Of a stretch of 64,000 bases of DNA, positions 35,381 through 45,777 are shown piece after piece (position 1 is the stretch's first letter; each line of letters opens with the position of its first letter). A program made the position numbers and the translations under genes. Where the stretch lies: NCBI GenBank assembly GCA_023525975.1, contig CM042040.1, forward strand, positions 58,141,486-58,205,485. The letters are read 5' to 3'. The DNA is from Smallanthus sonchifolius. Lineage: Eukaryota; Streptophyta; Magnoliopsida; Asterales; Asteraceae. The notes under the pieces were generated by a model, which did no database searches, was not told where the DNA came from, and saw only the letters and a list, made by a program, of their open reading frames with translations.

Positions 35381-36569
35381 GAGGCCTTTGGTTCATTTGT
35401 TGGAGTTGGCTTTTGGGGGAGAGAAACCACTAACATCACATCCGGAAACCCAGTTGTAAAGATCATTTTGGAGGCCAAAGAAGATTCATTCTATCATCAC
35501 AATCCCATTTGGAAGATATCACCTTCACCCATTAGAAGCTTTGGTTACATCTTTAACTCACTATGACTTGCATGTATTTCAATTGTGTTATGTTTGTGTG
35601 TAAGATCATCATGAGCTAAACATCTTTTCAATCATCTTAGTTTGATGAAACTTAATTAATTATGTTAAACTCATGATTATGGCTAAAATATTATGTTAAT
35701 GTAATGATGATTTTGTGTTAATCTCTTGGTGGATTTGCATGTCTAAATGTTTATGAAACAATTTAAGATTTATAAATGGGAAATCATATCATGTTGGAAA
35801 ACTTATGAGACTAACATTTATTTATAACCTTAACATCTTTTGTTAAAATGTTATAGCTAAGAATTAGGAATAATCTTTGAAACCTTAATTGTGAAAGAAA
35901 CATGAAAACATGCAACCCTTGGTCATGATTTGGAAAAACTAAGAGCAATGTTATGTCATTTCTTTAGCAAAAGTTATACTAATCAAAAGTGATGATGAAT
36001 CGCGCTTAAAATATATATAACTCTGTTTTACAATTTAATAAGTCAAGAAGTTACACTCTTTTATCTAATTAAACTAATCTTAAATGGATGACATGTAATT
36101 TACTCATCGAATTCCTTCTTAATGATTAGGGAATTATAATCTTTAATGGGATTTTGGTTCAACTGCTTCAAAGAACATTAACATAATAGCAAGCTTTAGC
36201 CGTATGAAAGAGATTGACATAATTAATGGGTGGATTCTAAACTAAGATGATTGTCCCTTAAAAATCGTTACTTTCTCTCAGTTAAAATTTTCAGAAAATT
36301 CAAAAAGATAATTTTCGTTCCAACAAGAAAACAACTCAATTAACAATCACCTTTTCACTAGTCACTTAATCTAATTAAAAATTTGGGTTGAGACGTTAAA
36401 CCGTGTCCATGGATTGACATCCGGTTCTTATCAAAACTATATTACCACTTGATAGGTGCACTTGCCTTTGTGTGTGTATTTTAGTCTAGGTGAAAACCAT
36501 CTTTTAAAACCGACATTTGTGTGAAAATCCTTAACAAAAATATATATATAGTTCACGCACATCAACCAT

Positions 36570-37902
36570 GCAGAAGTAGTAAGTCATGTTCCATAGTCAG
36601 TTTATATCCATTTTCTGTTACTTGTCCAAGGCTCAGTATGTTGCTTTTCAAACTTGGAATGTAATAAAATTGGGATATCACCCTTTGTTTTTTGTTTTTA
36701 CATTTAAGTACTATTGAGCCTTTGCCTTTGATCTCTATATACGACCCATCTCCAAACCGAACATTTCCAGTGATATTTTCATCTAATTCTTGAAAATTCT
36801 CTTTTATACGAGTCATATGGTTACTTGCTCAATTTTCTAAGTACCATAGACTTGCATCTGCCGTCGTATACTTACTAGGTTCTATTTTCTCGTTTAAGAA
36901 AATCTCTTCTATTTTCTTGTCTTCACTAACTGCCATTAAGAGCATTGGTTCAACATCCTCTTGCACTAAGTTAGACTATTCTTGTGCATGCTCTTGCTGT
37001 GGGCAGTTCTTCTTGACATGTCTAAACTTTAAACACCCGTAACATTGCACCTTGCTTAAGTCCCTTGCTAGCTTTCTCCATTTCTTGAAATTCTTATACT
37101 TTTACATATGAGAAGAGATTTCTCCCTTCTCGTGTTGCTTGGACCTTCCATCACACCAGCTCCCTCATGATGTGTTATTAAACCTTCCTTCTCCTCGGTT
37201 TTCAAAACGATTCCAACGACTCAAATTGTTGTCGTGTCTTGTGAACAGTAGTTTATCTTGATTGTCATCTAGGCCTCCTTTCTTCAGTCTAAGTCTCTCA
37301 TCACAGGTTTTTAATCTTCCAATTGTCTCATCAAGGGTTATTTCATCTAGATTGGTAAATTGTTCGTCTGATGAGACAATTTGGGTAAACCTATCTGGTA
37401 CGACATTTAGAAGTTTTCGTACTAGCATCGGTTGACCAAATGTTGTTCCTAAACAGCTCGCCTTTGTGACAATACTATTCATCTTTCCTGTAAACGAATC
37501 TATCTTTTCGTCTTCCTTCATTTGTAATAACTCAAACTCCATTGTGAGTGTTTGCAATCATGCCTTCTACACTCGGTCTACACCAACATGTCTGGTTTTT
37601 AACGCATCCCAGACTTCCTTTGCTGTATTGTAACTTGTGATTTGTGATATCACATCCTCCGGTAGTGCTTGATACGGGTAAGCCATTGTGGCTTTGTCCT
37701 TCTTGACATCGCGTTCTGTGTTGGCACAAGGTTCTATTGTTTCCCGTAAACCATTAGCCTCAAGTATTAGCTTGATACGTAATGCCCATATTGTATAGTT
37801 TGTTAATTTTAATATAGGGCATTGGTAATGGGTCAAAGAATTAGCTTCTTTGTGAATTACAATCTCTTTACCACTCGTCCCTGCTGGTGGTGTCCCCGAC
37901 AT
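36570..37902 (-). pseudogene. Copia B gag and protease (broken)
   Basis: Gag begins at the ATG at 37902 (MSGTPPAGTSGKEIV). It has LTNYTIWALRIKLILEANGL, AKEVWDALKTRHVGVDRV and the UBN2-type continuation at 37557-37165 (MEFELLQMKEDEKIDSFTGK, RKLLNVVPDRF). The zinc knuckle CYGCLKFRHVKKNC follows near 37050. The protease side (SNHMTRIKENFQELD to IKGKGSIVLKC, 36816-36590) comes next, its catalytic region replaced by a stop (LEN-stop-ASNHM). A stop after RVDRV splits gag. The protein ends where the solo LTR inserted. Confidence 0.86.
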
Positions 37903-38856
37903 GGCAAATTCTAAGTTTTTTTTTTAACTCTAAGGCAAGTATCTATGCAAGACTGTTTTTCTCTAAAACCATAATTATGATTCCAATAGTTTTTCTAACT
38001 AATCTAGGAATCAAAGCAATTTCTAAACCTAATTCGTATAGGTATAGTAATCTAAAAACTAAACATAGGTTCAAAATATAAATATAGAACATGTTTGTCC
38101 CGCAAATTCTTTCTTGAATTCCGTCCTTATGATCCGGTCTTTTGATCACGTATCTCTTGAACTTGGTTCCTAATGTCACCGCACCACATTCTTGAACTTT
38201 AGTCTTTCCTTCCGAGAATGTACCTCGTCTCGGTCTTGTTTGGTCAACGCAACACGCCTTCGTGCATTCTTTTTGTTTGTTCTTGCTCCACGTATCCAAA
38301 CACCCAAAAATCTGCAAACTCAGATTTTGTTTCAACCGGTTTCGTTTTCCTTGATCCAATAATCCTAAACGAACGGGCTTTTTTATGCCTTGCTTCCAGA
38401 CTTCTGTCTCTTTGTGTTTGTTCACAGCAGTCTTCAACAAACACAACACAAAATTTATTCCCTGCTTTTCCTGCTCGTGGTAATTCCTGACCACAACTCC
38501 AAACCAATTTCAACCAGCAATTCTCACGTTTCTGCAGCATTCAATCTTTGCAGCCTTTAACACCTCCGTTTTAGTCCTTTCTATTTACCGAAACCTGCGA
38601 CTGTTATCAATCCCAAACAGCCCTGTGTCATTTTATTCTTCCTGTATCACTTTAATCTTGATCAGACCTTCGATCAACCTCTGTAGACCTTAATTAGTTA
38701 TCCCTGTGTTCGTCCCTGTGTATTCTTGTTCCATGTGTTCGTTGCCTGCAATTAATCGATTTTAAACAAAACCGATTCCTCCACCGATCGCCTTGTTCAA
38801 CTACGTCTGATTAAAGAAAACAATCTTGTTGAAGCGAGTATGATTCCTTAAACCTG
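37903..38856 (-). other. Untranslated leader of copia B
   Basis: Lies between primer site and gag start. Frames such as 37943-38494 (minus) have no recognisable domains and are probably chance. This length of leader is usual for the lineage, and copia C has a similar 0.9-kb leader. Confidence 0.6.
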
Positions 38857-38869
38857 GCTCTAATGCCAC

Positions 38870-39089
38870 TGTTGCCCTTATCCCGAATCAAAACTTAAAC
38901 GAAGAACATGAACAATTATATGAACACAAAATCTGTTGTAACCGATCAATATATATAAATGAATTTCTGGTTATACAAATCTGATTACAATCGATCCTAT
39001 ATATAGTGCTAAACTGAATCATCGTGTCGTTTCCTTGAATCCTTGCACCCCTCCAATTTGAATAGAAATAATCGTCGCCTCCTTTCATT
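38870..39089 (-). repeat. Truncated 5' LTR of copia B
   Basis: Matches the first 220 bp of 31651-32031. Similarity ends sharply after TTTCATT at 39089. Confidence 0.88.
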
Positions 39090-39288
39090 TGGATGAAGTG
39101 AGTTTAATTATGAGCAAGTGGAGAAAGGTGTTCATGGGAAGTTCACTGTGAGTGGTAGAGATGTTGGATACGGCCATAGCAAGAGGCCGATATGAGATAC
39201 GCGATTGAAGAAGCTAAGCCGAAATCGGCGTTTGAAGGGGAGAAAAGGATGGCGAGAAAATTGGGGGACCAAGTTTAGGTTGATACCA
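39090..39288 (-). pseudogene. Copia A gag N-terminus and leader
   Basis: On the minus strand an ATG at about 39177 opens MAVSNISTTHSELPMNTFLH and continues to IIKLTSS, like the start of copia gag proteins that go on to NYLLWK. The match stops at the deletion that also cut the 5' LTR of copia B. A primer site (TGGTATCAACCT) lies at 39288-39277 on the minus strand. Confidence 0.55.
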
Positions 39289-39444
39289 TGTAGGATTTGG
39301 TAAAATTCACCTCAAAGGGATTTAATTATGATTACAATACAAATAAGGATTACAATGAGATAAGTATGGAGAGTAAATCAGATTATAATCCTATATAATA
39401 AATACATAATCACACCCTTTATCTTGAATGATTTAAACCTTACA
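39289..39444 (-). repeat. Candidate 5' LTR of copia A
   Basis: Starts TGTAGG next to the primer site and ends CCTTACA at 39444, giving terminal inverted TGTA-GG. A short LTR of 156 bp fits small copia lineages. The partner LTR is not in the window, so the outer edge is a guess. Confidence 0.42.
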
Positions 39445-39811
39445 TTTTTTGGTTGTGAGATACATCACTTAATCATCAGGATGTCTCTTTAGAGACTCCG
39501 TCCCGAATACTATACTCCACAGAATATATTCGGCTACAATATTCAGTAAATGATTTTCTGCAACCGTGATAATTTTAGCCTTCAGTCACGGATTGTCGAG
39601 GTGTTGTGTTTGTTAGAACTTATAAACTTCATATTTTAAAAGATTTTGCTAGATTTTTCAACAAACTATATTTAACGTTAAAAAAAATTTCCCTCACAGT
39701 TAGTTTATTTATTTATTTTTACAAATTACAAACATCATTTCAAATAATTAACCAAAAATCAATAATCATGAAAAGTAAGAACTGCATATTTTTCGTTAAC
39801 ATTAGGCCAAA
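39445..39811. other. AT-rich DNA, nothing recognised
   Basis: No termini, no coding similarity. It could be flank of copia A or the outer part of a longer LTR. Confidence 0.4.
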
Positions 39812-40330
39812 TCTATACTATATAATAAATAAAGGTTTTTTAGTGTCACGTGTCGCCACCATATTCAATCTCATAATTTTTTTCCTGCCTCTCTCTCTTA
39901 TTTAATGCACTTCTATTTTTAAAAATAATATATATTTAAATGAAAATATTAATCTACTATATAATAAATAAAGGTTTTTTATGCCACGTGTCGCCTCCAT
40001 ATTCATTCTCATAATTTTTTTCCCTAATGCATCTTAATAGTTCTGTGTATACTGTAATTGTTTTTTTATGTAATATTAATGACTAAATGGTATGCCCCAT
40101 CATCGGTAATTCTTCATCACTAATTTTGAGCCCACTATTATTTCCCCACTTCTCTTATATGACCCATTCGTATTCTATTTCTTAATTTGAAAAACTTGAT
40201 TAAAAAACATTAGTAATAAAATATGATATATTAAATTATTAGTTGATAACTCATAACTTACATGGCATTTTTTTTATTAACTTGCCAGTTTTTGTCGCCT
40301 CTATAATCATCTCTGTAGTTTTTTCTGTAG

Positions 40331-40740
40331 GAATGATTGATGATTTTGATGTTGCAGCCACTGAGCTTTACCGAGAAAGATTCATTAAAGCATTTGCACA
40401 TGATTTACAAGTTTCGTTACTGATTCTTGACAGTAGTGTTCTTGCTCCTTATGTAAGTTATCCCGAGTTTGTTTTTTAGTTGTTTCAAGAATTAGCCAAC
40501 CGTATTCTATCCTAATTTGTTCTCATAATCTTTTTAACTTGGTGGTTAGTTGTCAGAAGTTTTTGGTGGTGAGGATTCGGAGAACGAATCAGACGAAGAA
40601 CATGGAGAATCAGGTGAAGAATTACTTAATTAAAAATTGAGGATGAAGCAAGCAACGAGGAAGAGTGGACTAGCAGTGGTGAATCAAAATCAAATGATAA
40701 AGATGTTGAGGCTCTGGCTGCTGTAGCCATAAGGAAGAGT
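40331..40740 (+). pseudogene. Captured fragment of a plant AAA-ATPase gene
   Basis: The first exon-like piece (40331-40452, after TTTTCTGTAG and before GTAAGT) reads ATELYRERFIKAFAHDL, then LLILDSSVLAPY. A second piece from about 40550 is acidic (GGEDSENESDEEHGESGEE). After a stop or frameshift it continues as IEDEASNEEEWTSSGESKSN. This order (ELYRERF-RALA, LLVLDSSVLAPYDFG, acidic stretch with NEEEWTSSGE) is what I recall from the N-terminal part of large plant AAA-type ATPases of the At1g50140/At3g19740 kind. The P-loop domain is not included. It is broken and incomplete. Confidence 0.6.
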
Positions 40741-41221
40741 GGACTAGCGGTTGCAATTTATAGCAGATTTATTTTTTATTGTTGTTTTTAACTTTTGTGT
40801 TTTTCATTAAACAAAAGGTGTATTTATGGGCTTTTTAACACTACATAAAATGTTGCCACTAGCATTTGATTATGTCGGACAGAAACAAGTTGTTAATCTT
40901 CATGTTTGCACTCACCTGACGTTCTAAATGGTCTTAAACTTTGAGGGTTATTAAATCATAGTTTAGTTTTAAAGGTATGTGTTTCAGTAATTCTCTTAGG
41001 AAATATTAACCTAAGAGAAATGATTTACGTAAGGAAACTAGATTACAAGTCATATCACTCAGTAATCATGTTATTGAGACTGAGATCATTCCTTGAAATA
41101 CTACTGGAGCTGGCACATTTATTCCAAGAATTAGTTTGACACTTTCAGGCAAACGAACACATTTCAAGCTACAAAAAGACAGTTTCCATTATCTATTTGT
41201 TTTACCGTAAAAATAAATAAG

Positions 41222-41365
41222 AGCCAACGCCAGTCACTAACAAGGGTTGGTTTGTTCTTGAGCAAACCGGTTTTCACTTATGGGCAACTCTATGTGGCAC
41301 TTTCTAGAGTTAAAAGCAGAGACGGGTTAAAACTTTTAATTTTAGATAAGGAAAGAAAAAAAATA
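41222..41365 (+). pseudogene. Helitron PIF1-like helicase C-terminus
   Basis: The frame reads SQRQSLTRVGLFLSKPVFTY, then GQLYVALSRVKSRDGLKLLI. This is the conserved final helicase motif of RepHel/PIF1 (normally SQGQTL...VFTHGQLYVALSR). Only this tail, about 45 residues, survives, 130 bp before the Helitron 3' end, as expected for its position. Confidence 0.8.
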
Positions 41366-41491
41366 CAAATAAAACATCATTCATTGTATACAAAGAAATA
41401 TTTACACATTTATGAATTATATTCAATATTTTTTCAATTCACATTATATTGTTTACTCAGCACCCGTGTAATACACGAGTTCTAACACTAG

Positions 41492-41922
41492 TCTATACTA
41501 TATAATAAATAAAGGTTTTTTATGTCACGTGTCGCCTCCATATTCTTTCTCACAATTTTTTTCCCGTCTCTCTCTCTTATTTAATGACTTCCATCTTTTA
41601 ATAATAATACATGTTTAAAAAAAATACTAAGTATACTAATAAAACACATTTATTTTAAATTATCACTTATTATAAGAAACTTTGAAATTTAATTATATAA
41701 CTTTTTTTCAATCAAATATTAAATGAAAGTTAAATTATATTAAATAGTAATTAACGTATTTTCGAAACCCAATTATATATTACTTTTTACATATTTTGAA
41801 CTTGTTTTCTATCGTTAGTATTTGTAATATATTTTTACAACTATAAAATATATACATAAAGACTTAAAAAATTTATATATTGATATTTTTCACCTCGTAT
41901 GTATACACGAGATCTAAACTAG
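41492..41922 (+). mobile_element. Short Helitron abutting the previous one
   Basis: TCTATACTATATAATAAA begins at the base after the CTAG of the preceding element. The end is a hairpin (CTCGTATGTATACACGAG), then ATCTAAACTAG before a T. It has no coding content. Confidence 0.65.
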
Positions 41923-42218
41923 TTATACTAATAAAACACATTTATTTTAAATTATCCTTTATTATAAGAAACTTTAAAATTTAATTATGTAACTTTTATT
42001 TCAATCAATTAATAAATAAAAGTCAAATTACATTAAATAGTAATTAACGTATTTTTGAAACGTAATTATATATTAATTTTTACATAGTTTGAATTTTGTT
42101 TTTATCCTTATTATATGTAATATATTTTTAGTTTTACACCTATAATATATAAATAAAGATTTAAAAATTTTAATATTAATATTTTTCACTCCATGTGTAG
42201 ACACGTGATTTAAATTAG
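41923..42218 (+). repeat. Tandem copy of the Helitron 3' part
   Basis: About 290 bp repeat 41633-41922 with roughly 15% differences, including a second decayed hairpin (CATGTGTAGACACGTG) and end (TTAG). Confidence 0.75.
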
Positions 42219-42574
42219 TAAATAAATATATATAACATAATATTTTTGTCCATAACCAAAAAGAGATCAAAAGCAAGACAAGATGTTTTGTTTTAATCAT
42301 AAAAGGTGTTCTGGCAGATTGGACTAAATGGCAAGAATCTTCAACCTTAAGCCTTTATTGCATGCCATGTTACATATATGTCAGTATGTATGTACTAAAA
42401 CGACATATACGTCTAAAATATGTTACGTTCCTCCGCCTAATTTATTATAAAATTTTGCAAACAACTAAACATGTAGATGCATCACGAGCCAAATAATTTA
42501 AAATTTATAATAAATGAATATTTTTTTGTAATAATATACAACAATTTAGTTAAGTGCACATATTCCTTGGTATC
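42219..42574. other. 3' flank of the GLOX gene
   Basis: AT-rich non-coding DNA. It should hold the GLOX 3' untranslated region and poly-A signals on the minus strand. AATAAA-like words occur, but none stands out. Confidence 0.4.
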
Positions 42575-44224
42575 TCAATGAATGACAACCCAAATGCCTT
42601 CACTTGGGATTTCTTGATGAACCACAAACAACATATAATACCCTGGCGGAGCGATATGTCCCGTTGGTGGTGTTGTTGTGTTAACTTCATACGTCAATTG
42701 CCCGACACCCCTCGTGGTGTTGCTGCCATCAAGAACCAACAGCCTTTGGTTCATTGAAAATGAGTGCGTGTTGAACGAAGGCGCAATTAGTGTTACTGAG
42801 ATACGGTTCAGATTCACCTGGTTCTGAACCGTGAACCTAACAACTATTTGTTCCCCGTACTGCATTTTAGTTTGGGTCACGGGTGAAATTATCTTGGGCT
42901 GGATCCAAGACGAATTCGGATCCAAATACGACGGTGAAATTGCCTCCAAGCTTAATTCAGTTGGAAAAAGTACGTTTGTAAAATTATAATAGACGTGCGG
43001 GTTACTTCCACCGACCAAAACCCTCCCGTCTCGAAGCAAAACTGCGGTCGAATGATACATTCGTGGTATGGTGCTCGGGTTTTGCACATAAAAACGAGAA
43101 TTAATCGGGTTATAAGGTCGGTAAATTAGAGGGTTGAGAACTGGGTTTCTCCCATATTCCCACCCTGCAGTCCCATTCGACCCGCCATTAATGATCAAAA
43201 CGTCACCGTTTGGTAGCAATACCATATCACCCATGACCCGAGCCAAGGGCATGGTTTCCACGACCCATTTTGGATCGTGGTTAGATATATTAATCCGACC
43301 ACAACTATTCAAAGCTCCATCAAATTTCCCATTTTGTGCATTCACAAATGCTCCTTTAGGTGCACCCCCACAAACCAAAACCTCCACCGCGGTTACATTC
43401 CCTTGTACAACGCGCAGTGGAAGTAGTACAGCGGAGCCGGTGCTAGGATAGTTCCTCGGGTCACTGCCAGGAATCTCCGGAAAGGTTTTCAAAACTCGGT
43501 TCCGAGAATATTTAAATAAAATCGCGCGATTATTCGCAAAAATAAACAAATTACCGTCAGTGTTAAGAAACACGAAAGGGTATAAATTATTCTCGATGTT
43601 TGGGTCATTTGTTTGCACTAAAAACGGCAAACTGTAAGCTTTCTCTAAAACCACAGTTTTCGGGTAAAACTCATAGTTAAATTGGCGACGGCCACCAATC
43701 ACAATCTGTCGGCCGTCAGTTAATATATGATTAGTAGCATACCATCTTCTCTGAACCAACCCATATTCTCTCTCCTCCCAATCACAACTACTACACGAAT
43801 TATTAAAAACTCTAACAACATGATCACCGTCATTAAATCCACCAGTCTGGACAAGGCTTCCGTCGGACATTAATGCACCAGAAGAACACCAGACGTCTGT
43901 GAGAACCATGAGAGGACGAACAGAATTTGACATTACGTCATATTCAACAGAATGAGCCGTACAATCTTTCTTCAAAACCTTGTCGTACGGATCCTCACGG
44001 CATTTTCCGTCAGGAAGGGAGATGTTGGAGGCACCGAAGTCTGTCCGGTCAAAAATGATGACATGATCAGTGGGGAGGAGTTGCATGTGCATGGCGGTTA
44101 TGCCGATGGTTGATTGGAGAAGGGACCAACTGCCGGCTGTGGGGGCGGCGGCAGTTGGATATAGTGTGGTGGTGAAGAAGATTAGGAAAGAAGATGAGAA
44201 GATAATGAGATGAGGTGAAGCCAT
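42575..44224 (-). CDS. Glyoxal/aldehyde oxidase-like protein (galactose-oxidase fold)
   Basis: Secreted copper-radical oxidase of the GLOX family. Relatives oxidise aldehydes or sugar alcohols to acids with release of H2O2 at the cell surface and act in pollen/tapetum and cell-wall processes. The 549-codon single exon has a hydrophobic signal peptide (about residues 1-27, LIIFSSSFLIFFTTTL). A kelch-like beta-propeller follows, then a C-terminal DUF1929 domain from about 440. Expected metal/radical residues are present: Cys113 (VWCSSGAL) and Tyr162 (RRWYATNHIL) for the Cys-Tyr cofactor, Tyr390-His391 (MYHSTAVLLRDG) and His523 (GHIAPPGYYML). Length and start agree with the family. Several N-x-S/T sites fit secretion. 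The substrate is not predictable from sequence. It is the only intact host-type gene here. Confidence 0.94.
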   Translation of the reverse strand: MASPHLIIFSSSFLIFFTTTLYPTAAAPTAGSWSLLQSTIGITAMHMQLLPTDHVIIFDRTDFGASNISLPDGKCREDPYDKVLKKDCTAHSVEYDVMSNSVRPLMVLTDVWCSSGALMSDGSLVQTGGFNDGDHVVRVFNNSCSSCDWEEREYGLVQRRWYATNHILTDGRQIVIGGRRQFNYEFYPKTVVLEKAYSLPFLVQTNDPNIENNLYPFVFLNTDGNLFIFANNRAILFKYSRNRVLKTFPEIPGSDPRNYPSTGSAVLLPLRVVQGNVTAVEVLVCGGAPKGAFVNAQNGKFDGALNSCGRINISNHDPKWVVETMPLARVMGDMVLLPNGDVLIINGGSNGTAGWEYGRNPVLNPLIYRPYNPINSRFYVQNPSTIPRMYHSTAVLLRDGRVLVGGSNPHVYYNFTNVLFPTELSLEAISPSYLDPNSSWIQPKIISPVTQTKMQYGEQIVVRFTVQNQVNLNRISVTLIAPSFNTHSFSMNQRLLVLDGSNTTRGVGQLTYEVNTTTPPTGHIAPPGYYMLFVVHQEIPSEGIWVVIH

Positions 44225-44276
44225 ATGTGGGGACTCTGTAAGGTCTATATTGCAAAAATCATTAATATAGGGACAA

Positions 44277-44283
44277 ATTTATA
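44277..44283 (-). promoter_or_regulatory. Possible TATA box of the GLOX gene
   Basis: TATAAAT on the minus strand, about 53 bp before the ATG. This would give a very short leader. A second TATA-like word lies nearer the start, so this is tentative. Confidence 0.3.
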
Positions 44284-44837
44284 TTGCAAAAAGTCATTAA
44301 TACAGACAGATTTATGTATTACAAAAATCAATATTGTCATTGTTTGAATATAAATATTATTTTTCTGGACTTTTTTTTATATTTTTCAGATTTGAAAATT
44401 ATTATTTCAAATACTTAAAATAAGGATACTTTTGCATAAATGGTCACGGGAGAGCTATAAATCAGCTTAGGGGCTTCTTTCTAATTTAGTTATAAAGATA
44501 GAGTTGTCGTCAATTGAATTGGTGAGAGATTCACTTTTTATTGATCAATCATTGAATACATCAGGGAAGTCAAGTACGAGTCGTCAATGGATTTGGCGAC
44601 AGTTTCTACTCAGCAGCCATGTCACCACCACTTTCCAGCCAAGTCACTTACCCCAAAAGATGTCGCTATTTGAATTGGCTAGTGTTTTCCTATGGTCAAA
44701 TCAAGTCAATGTAGATTGCAGGGAGGTACAAGGTTGTAGAAGGTGTTGTCATTTCAAATAGCGACAACTTTTTGATTTCTGCGAAAAATTAGGATACGTA
44801 TAACACAATAGGACCTGTAACTAAAGAACATATATCC
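44284..44837. other. Upstream region of GLOX with an inverted repeat
   Basis: GTCGCTATTTGAA (about 44663) and TTCAAATAGCGAC (about 44753-44765) are inverted copies and enclose about 80 bp. The 85-codon frame at 44504-44761 lies across it and has no recognisable domain, so it is probably a small transposon relic and not a gene. Confidence 0.45.
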
Positions 44838-45263
44838 CACTACTAGGAAACTTTACGACGAAAAAGTTACCAACTGAAAAAGTTCCAAGAAAAATGAAAA
44901 CTAATCCGTTAAGTTCGTGATCAGTTATTACTTTGGTAATAACCGACAAGTCACTGAGGCCTTTGCGGATTAGATTTCGGATAATAGTTCGTCCAGGGTT
45001 TATCAAGCGTTATCAATTAAATGAGTTTAAATTTGCGATGCAAGGTACTTTGTTTATCTATCAAAATATTTAAAGATAAGATTTCGGATACAATTTCATT
45101 CCAGGTTGGGGTATTTCTACTTTTCAACGAACAATACGTTAGTGGATATCTAGGAGATGTTTATTTTATATATTCTCACACTTGGTTTTCCATGTACTTT
45201 CACCGACCGATCTATCTTCACCTTTATATCTTTCGTCGGTAAAAGTTCATCTTATTTTTAGTG
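44838..45263. mobile_element. Possible CACTA-like miniature element
   Basis: The left end CACTACTAGGAAACTTTACG and right end (minus) CACTAAAAATAAGATG both begin CACTA. Each is followed by an ACGACGAAA or CCGACGAAA word in inverted orientation. No matching 3-bp duplication is seen. Confidence 0.35.
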
Positions 45264-45362
45264 TTGAAAGAAGTATGTAAATGTTAATGTACATGCATAT
45301 ATCACTATGCATACATCCAAATTTATGCTTCAGCGTGTACTAATTCATGTTGACAAGTGACA

Positions 45363-45500
45363 ACTTTGGTAAACCGTAGGGAATACGTCTTTGGTTATGG
45401 CAATCACGATGAACAATGAGTGAGGGATTAGACTTTGGTAAACCGTGGAGATTTCGTCTTTGGTGATGACAATGACGATGAACAGTGAGTGGGGGATTGG
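45363..45500 (+). repeat. Two tandem copies of a 69-bp unit
   Basis: The unit beginning ACTTTGGTAAACCGT at 45363 recurs at 45432 with about 85% identity. No coding role apparent. Confidence 0.85.
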
Positions 45501-45777
45501 ACTTCAATGAAAGTTCTTTAAAAATAATGATAATAAGAATAATAATCAATTGTATAATAATATAATTTAACAAATAAAAATACATTTACACATTTTAATT
45601 AGAAAATTTTGAATGTTAATAACCTTTATGTAGAAAAAAATAATCCATAACATCAGTTTTGTATGATAATTTTTTTTTTCTAAAAAGTAAAGCTTTTACC
45701 TAAAATAACTATATTAAGATCTTTAATCTCATTCTTGATATATTTTTCATGTTTATCAAAATTTACCAAACTTTTTT

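Larger units (their letters stand above)
34907..36564. mobile_element. Athila-like solo LTR
   Basis: It starts TGATGTGC and ends GCACATCA. The flanks ATCAT (34902-34906) and ACCAT (36565-36569) match in 4 of 5 bases. Copia B coding sequence continues on both sides. The 3' part (AGGTGCACTTGCC near 36451, then CACATCA) resembles the LTR end at 47840-47970, which is followed by an Athila-type primer region. It is plus-oriented by its TATA box and end similarity. No internal region remains. Confidence 0.75.
31651..39089 (-). mobile_element. Ty1/copia element B, nested in copia A
   Basis: The 3' LTR is 31651-32031 (381 bp). The 5' LTR is present only as 38870-39089 (220 bp), its outer part deleted. 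A primer site with two mismatches (TGGCATTAGAGC) lies at 38868-38857, and a purine tract (AAGGGGGTGAA) lies next to 32031. The order on the minus strand is leader, gag, zinc knuckle, protease, integrase, RT, RNase H. An Athila-like solo LTR interrupts it at 34907-36564. The deletion at 39089 also removed part of copia A gag, so no target duplication remains. Confidence 0.92.
39812..41491 (+). mobile_element. Helitron with captured gene fragment and helicase tail
   Basis: The 5' end TCTATACTATATAATAAA follows an A. The 3' end has the hairpin CCCGTGTAATACACGAG and then TCTAACACTAG before a T. A second copy of the 5' end starts at 39953, so the terminus is duplicated. Inside are an AAA-ATPase gene fragment (40331-40740) and the last part of the Helitron helicase (41222-41365). 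Rolling-circle replicase sequence is otherwise missing, so the element is non-autonomous. Confidence 0.75.

Noticed and set aside
37943..38540. Minus-strand frame of 183 codons and overlapping frames
   Set aside because: Located in the copia B leader between primer site and gag, with no domain and typical non-coding composition.
44504..44761. 85-codon frame upstream of GLOX
   Set aside because: Spans an inverted repeat, has no similarity, and is within chance length for this composition.
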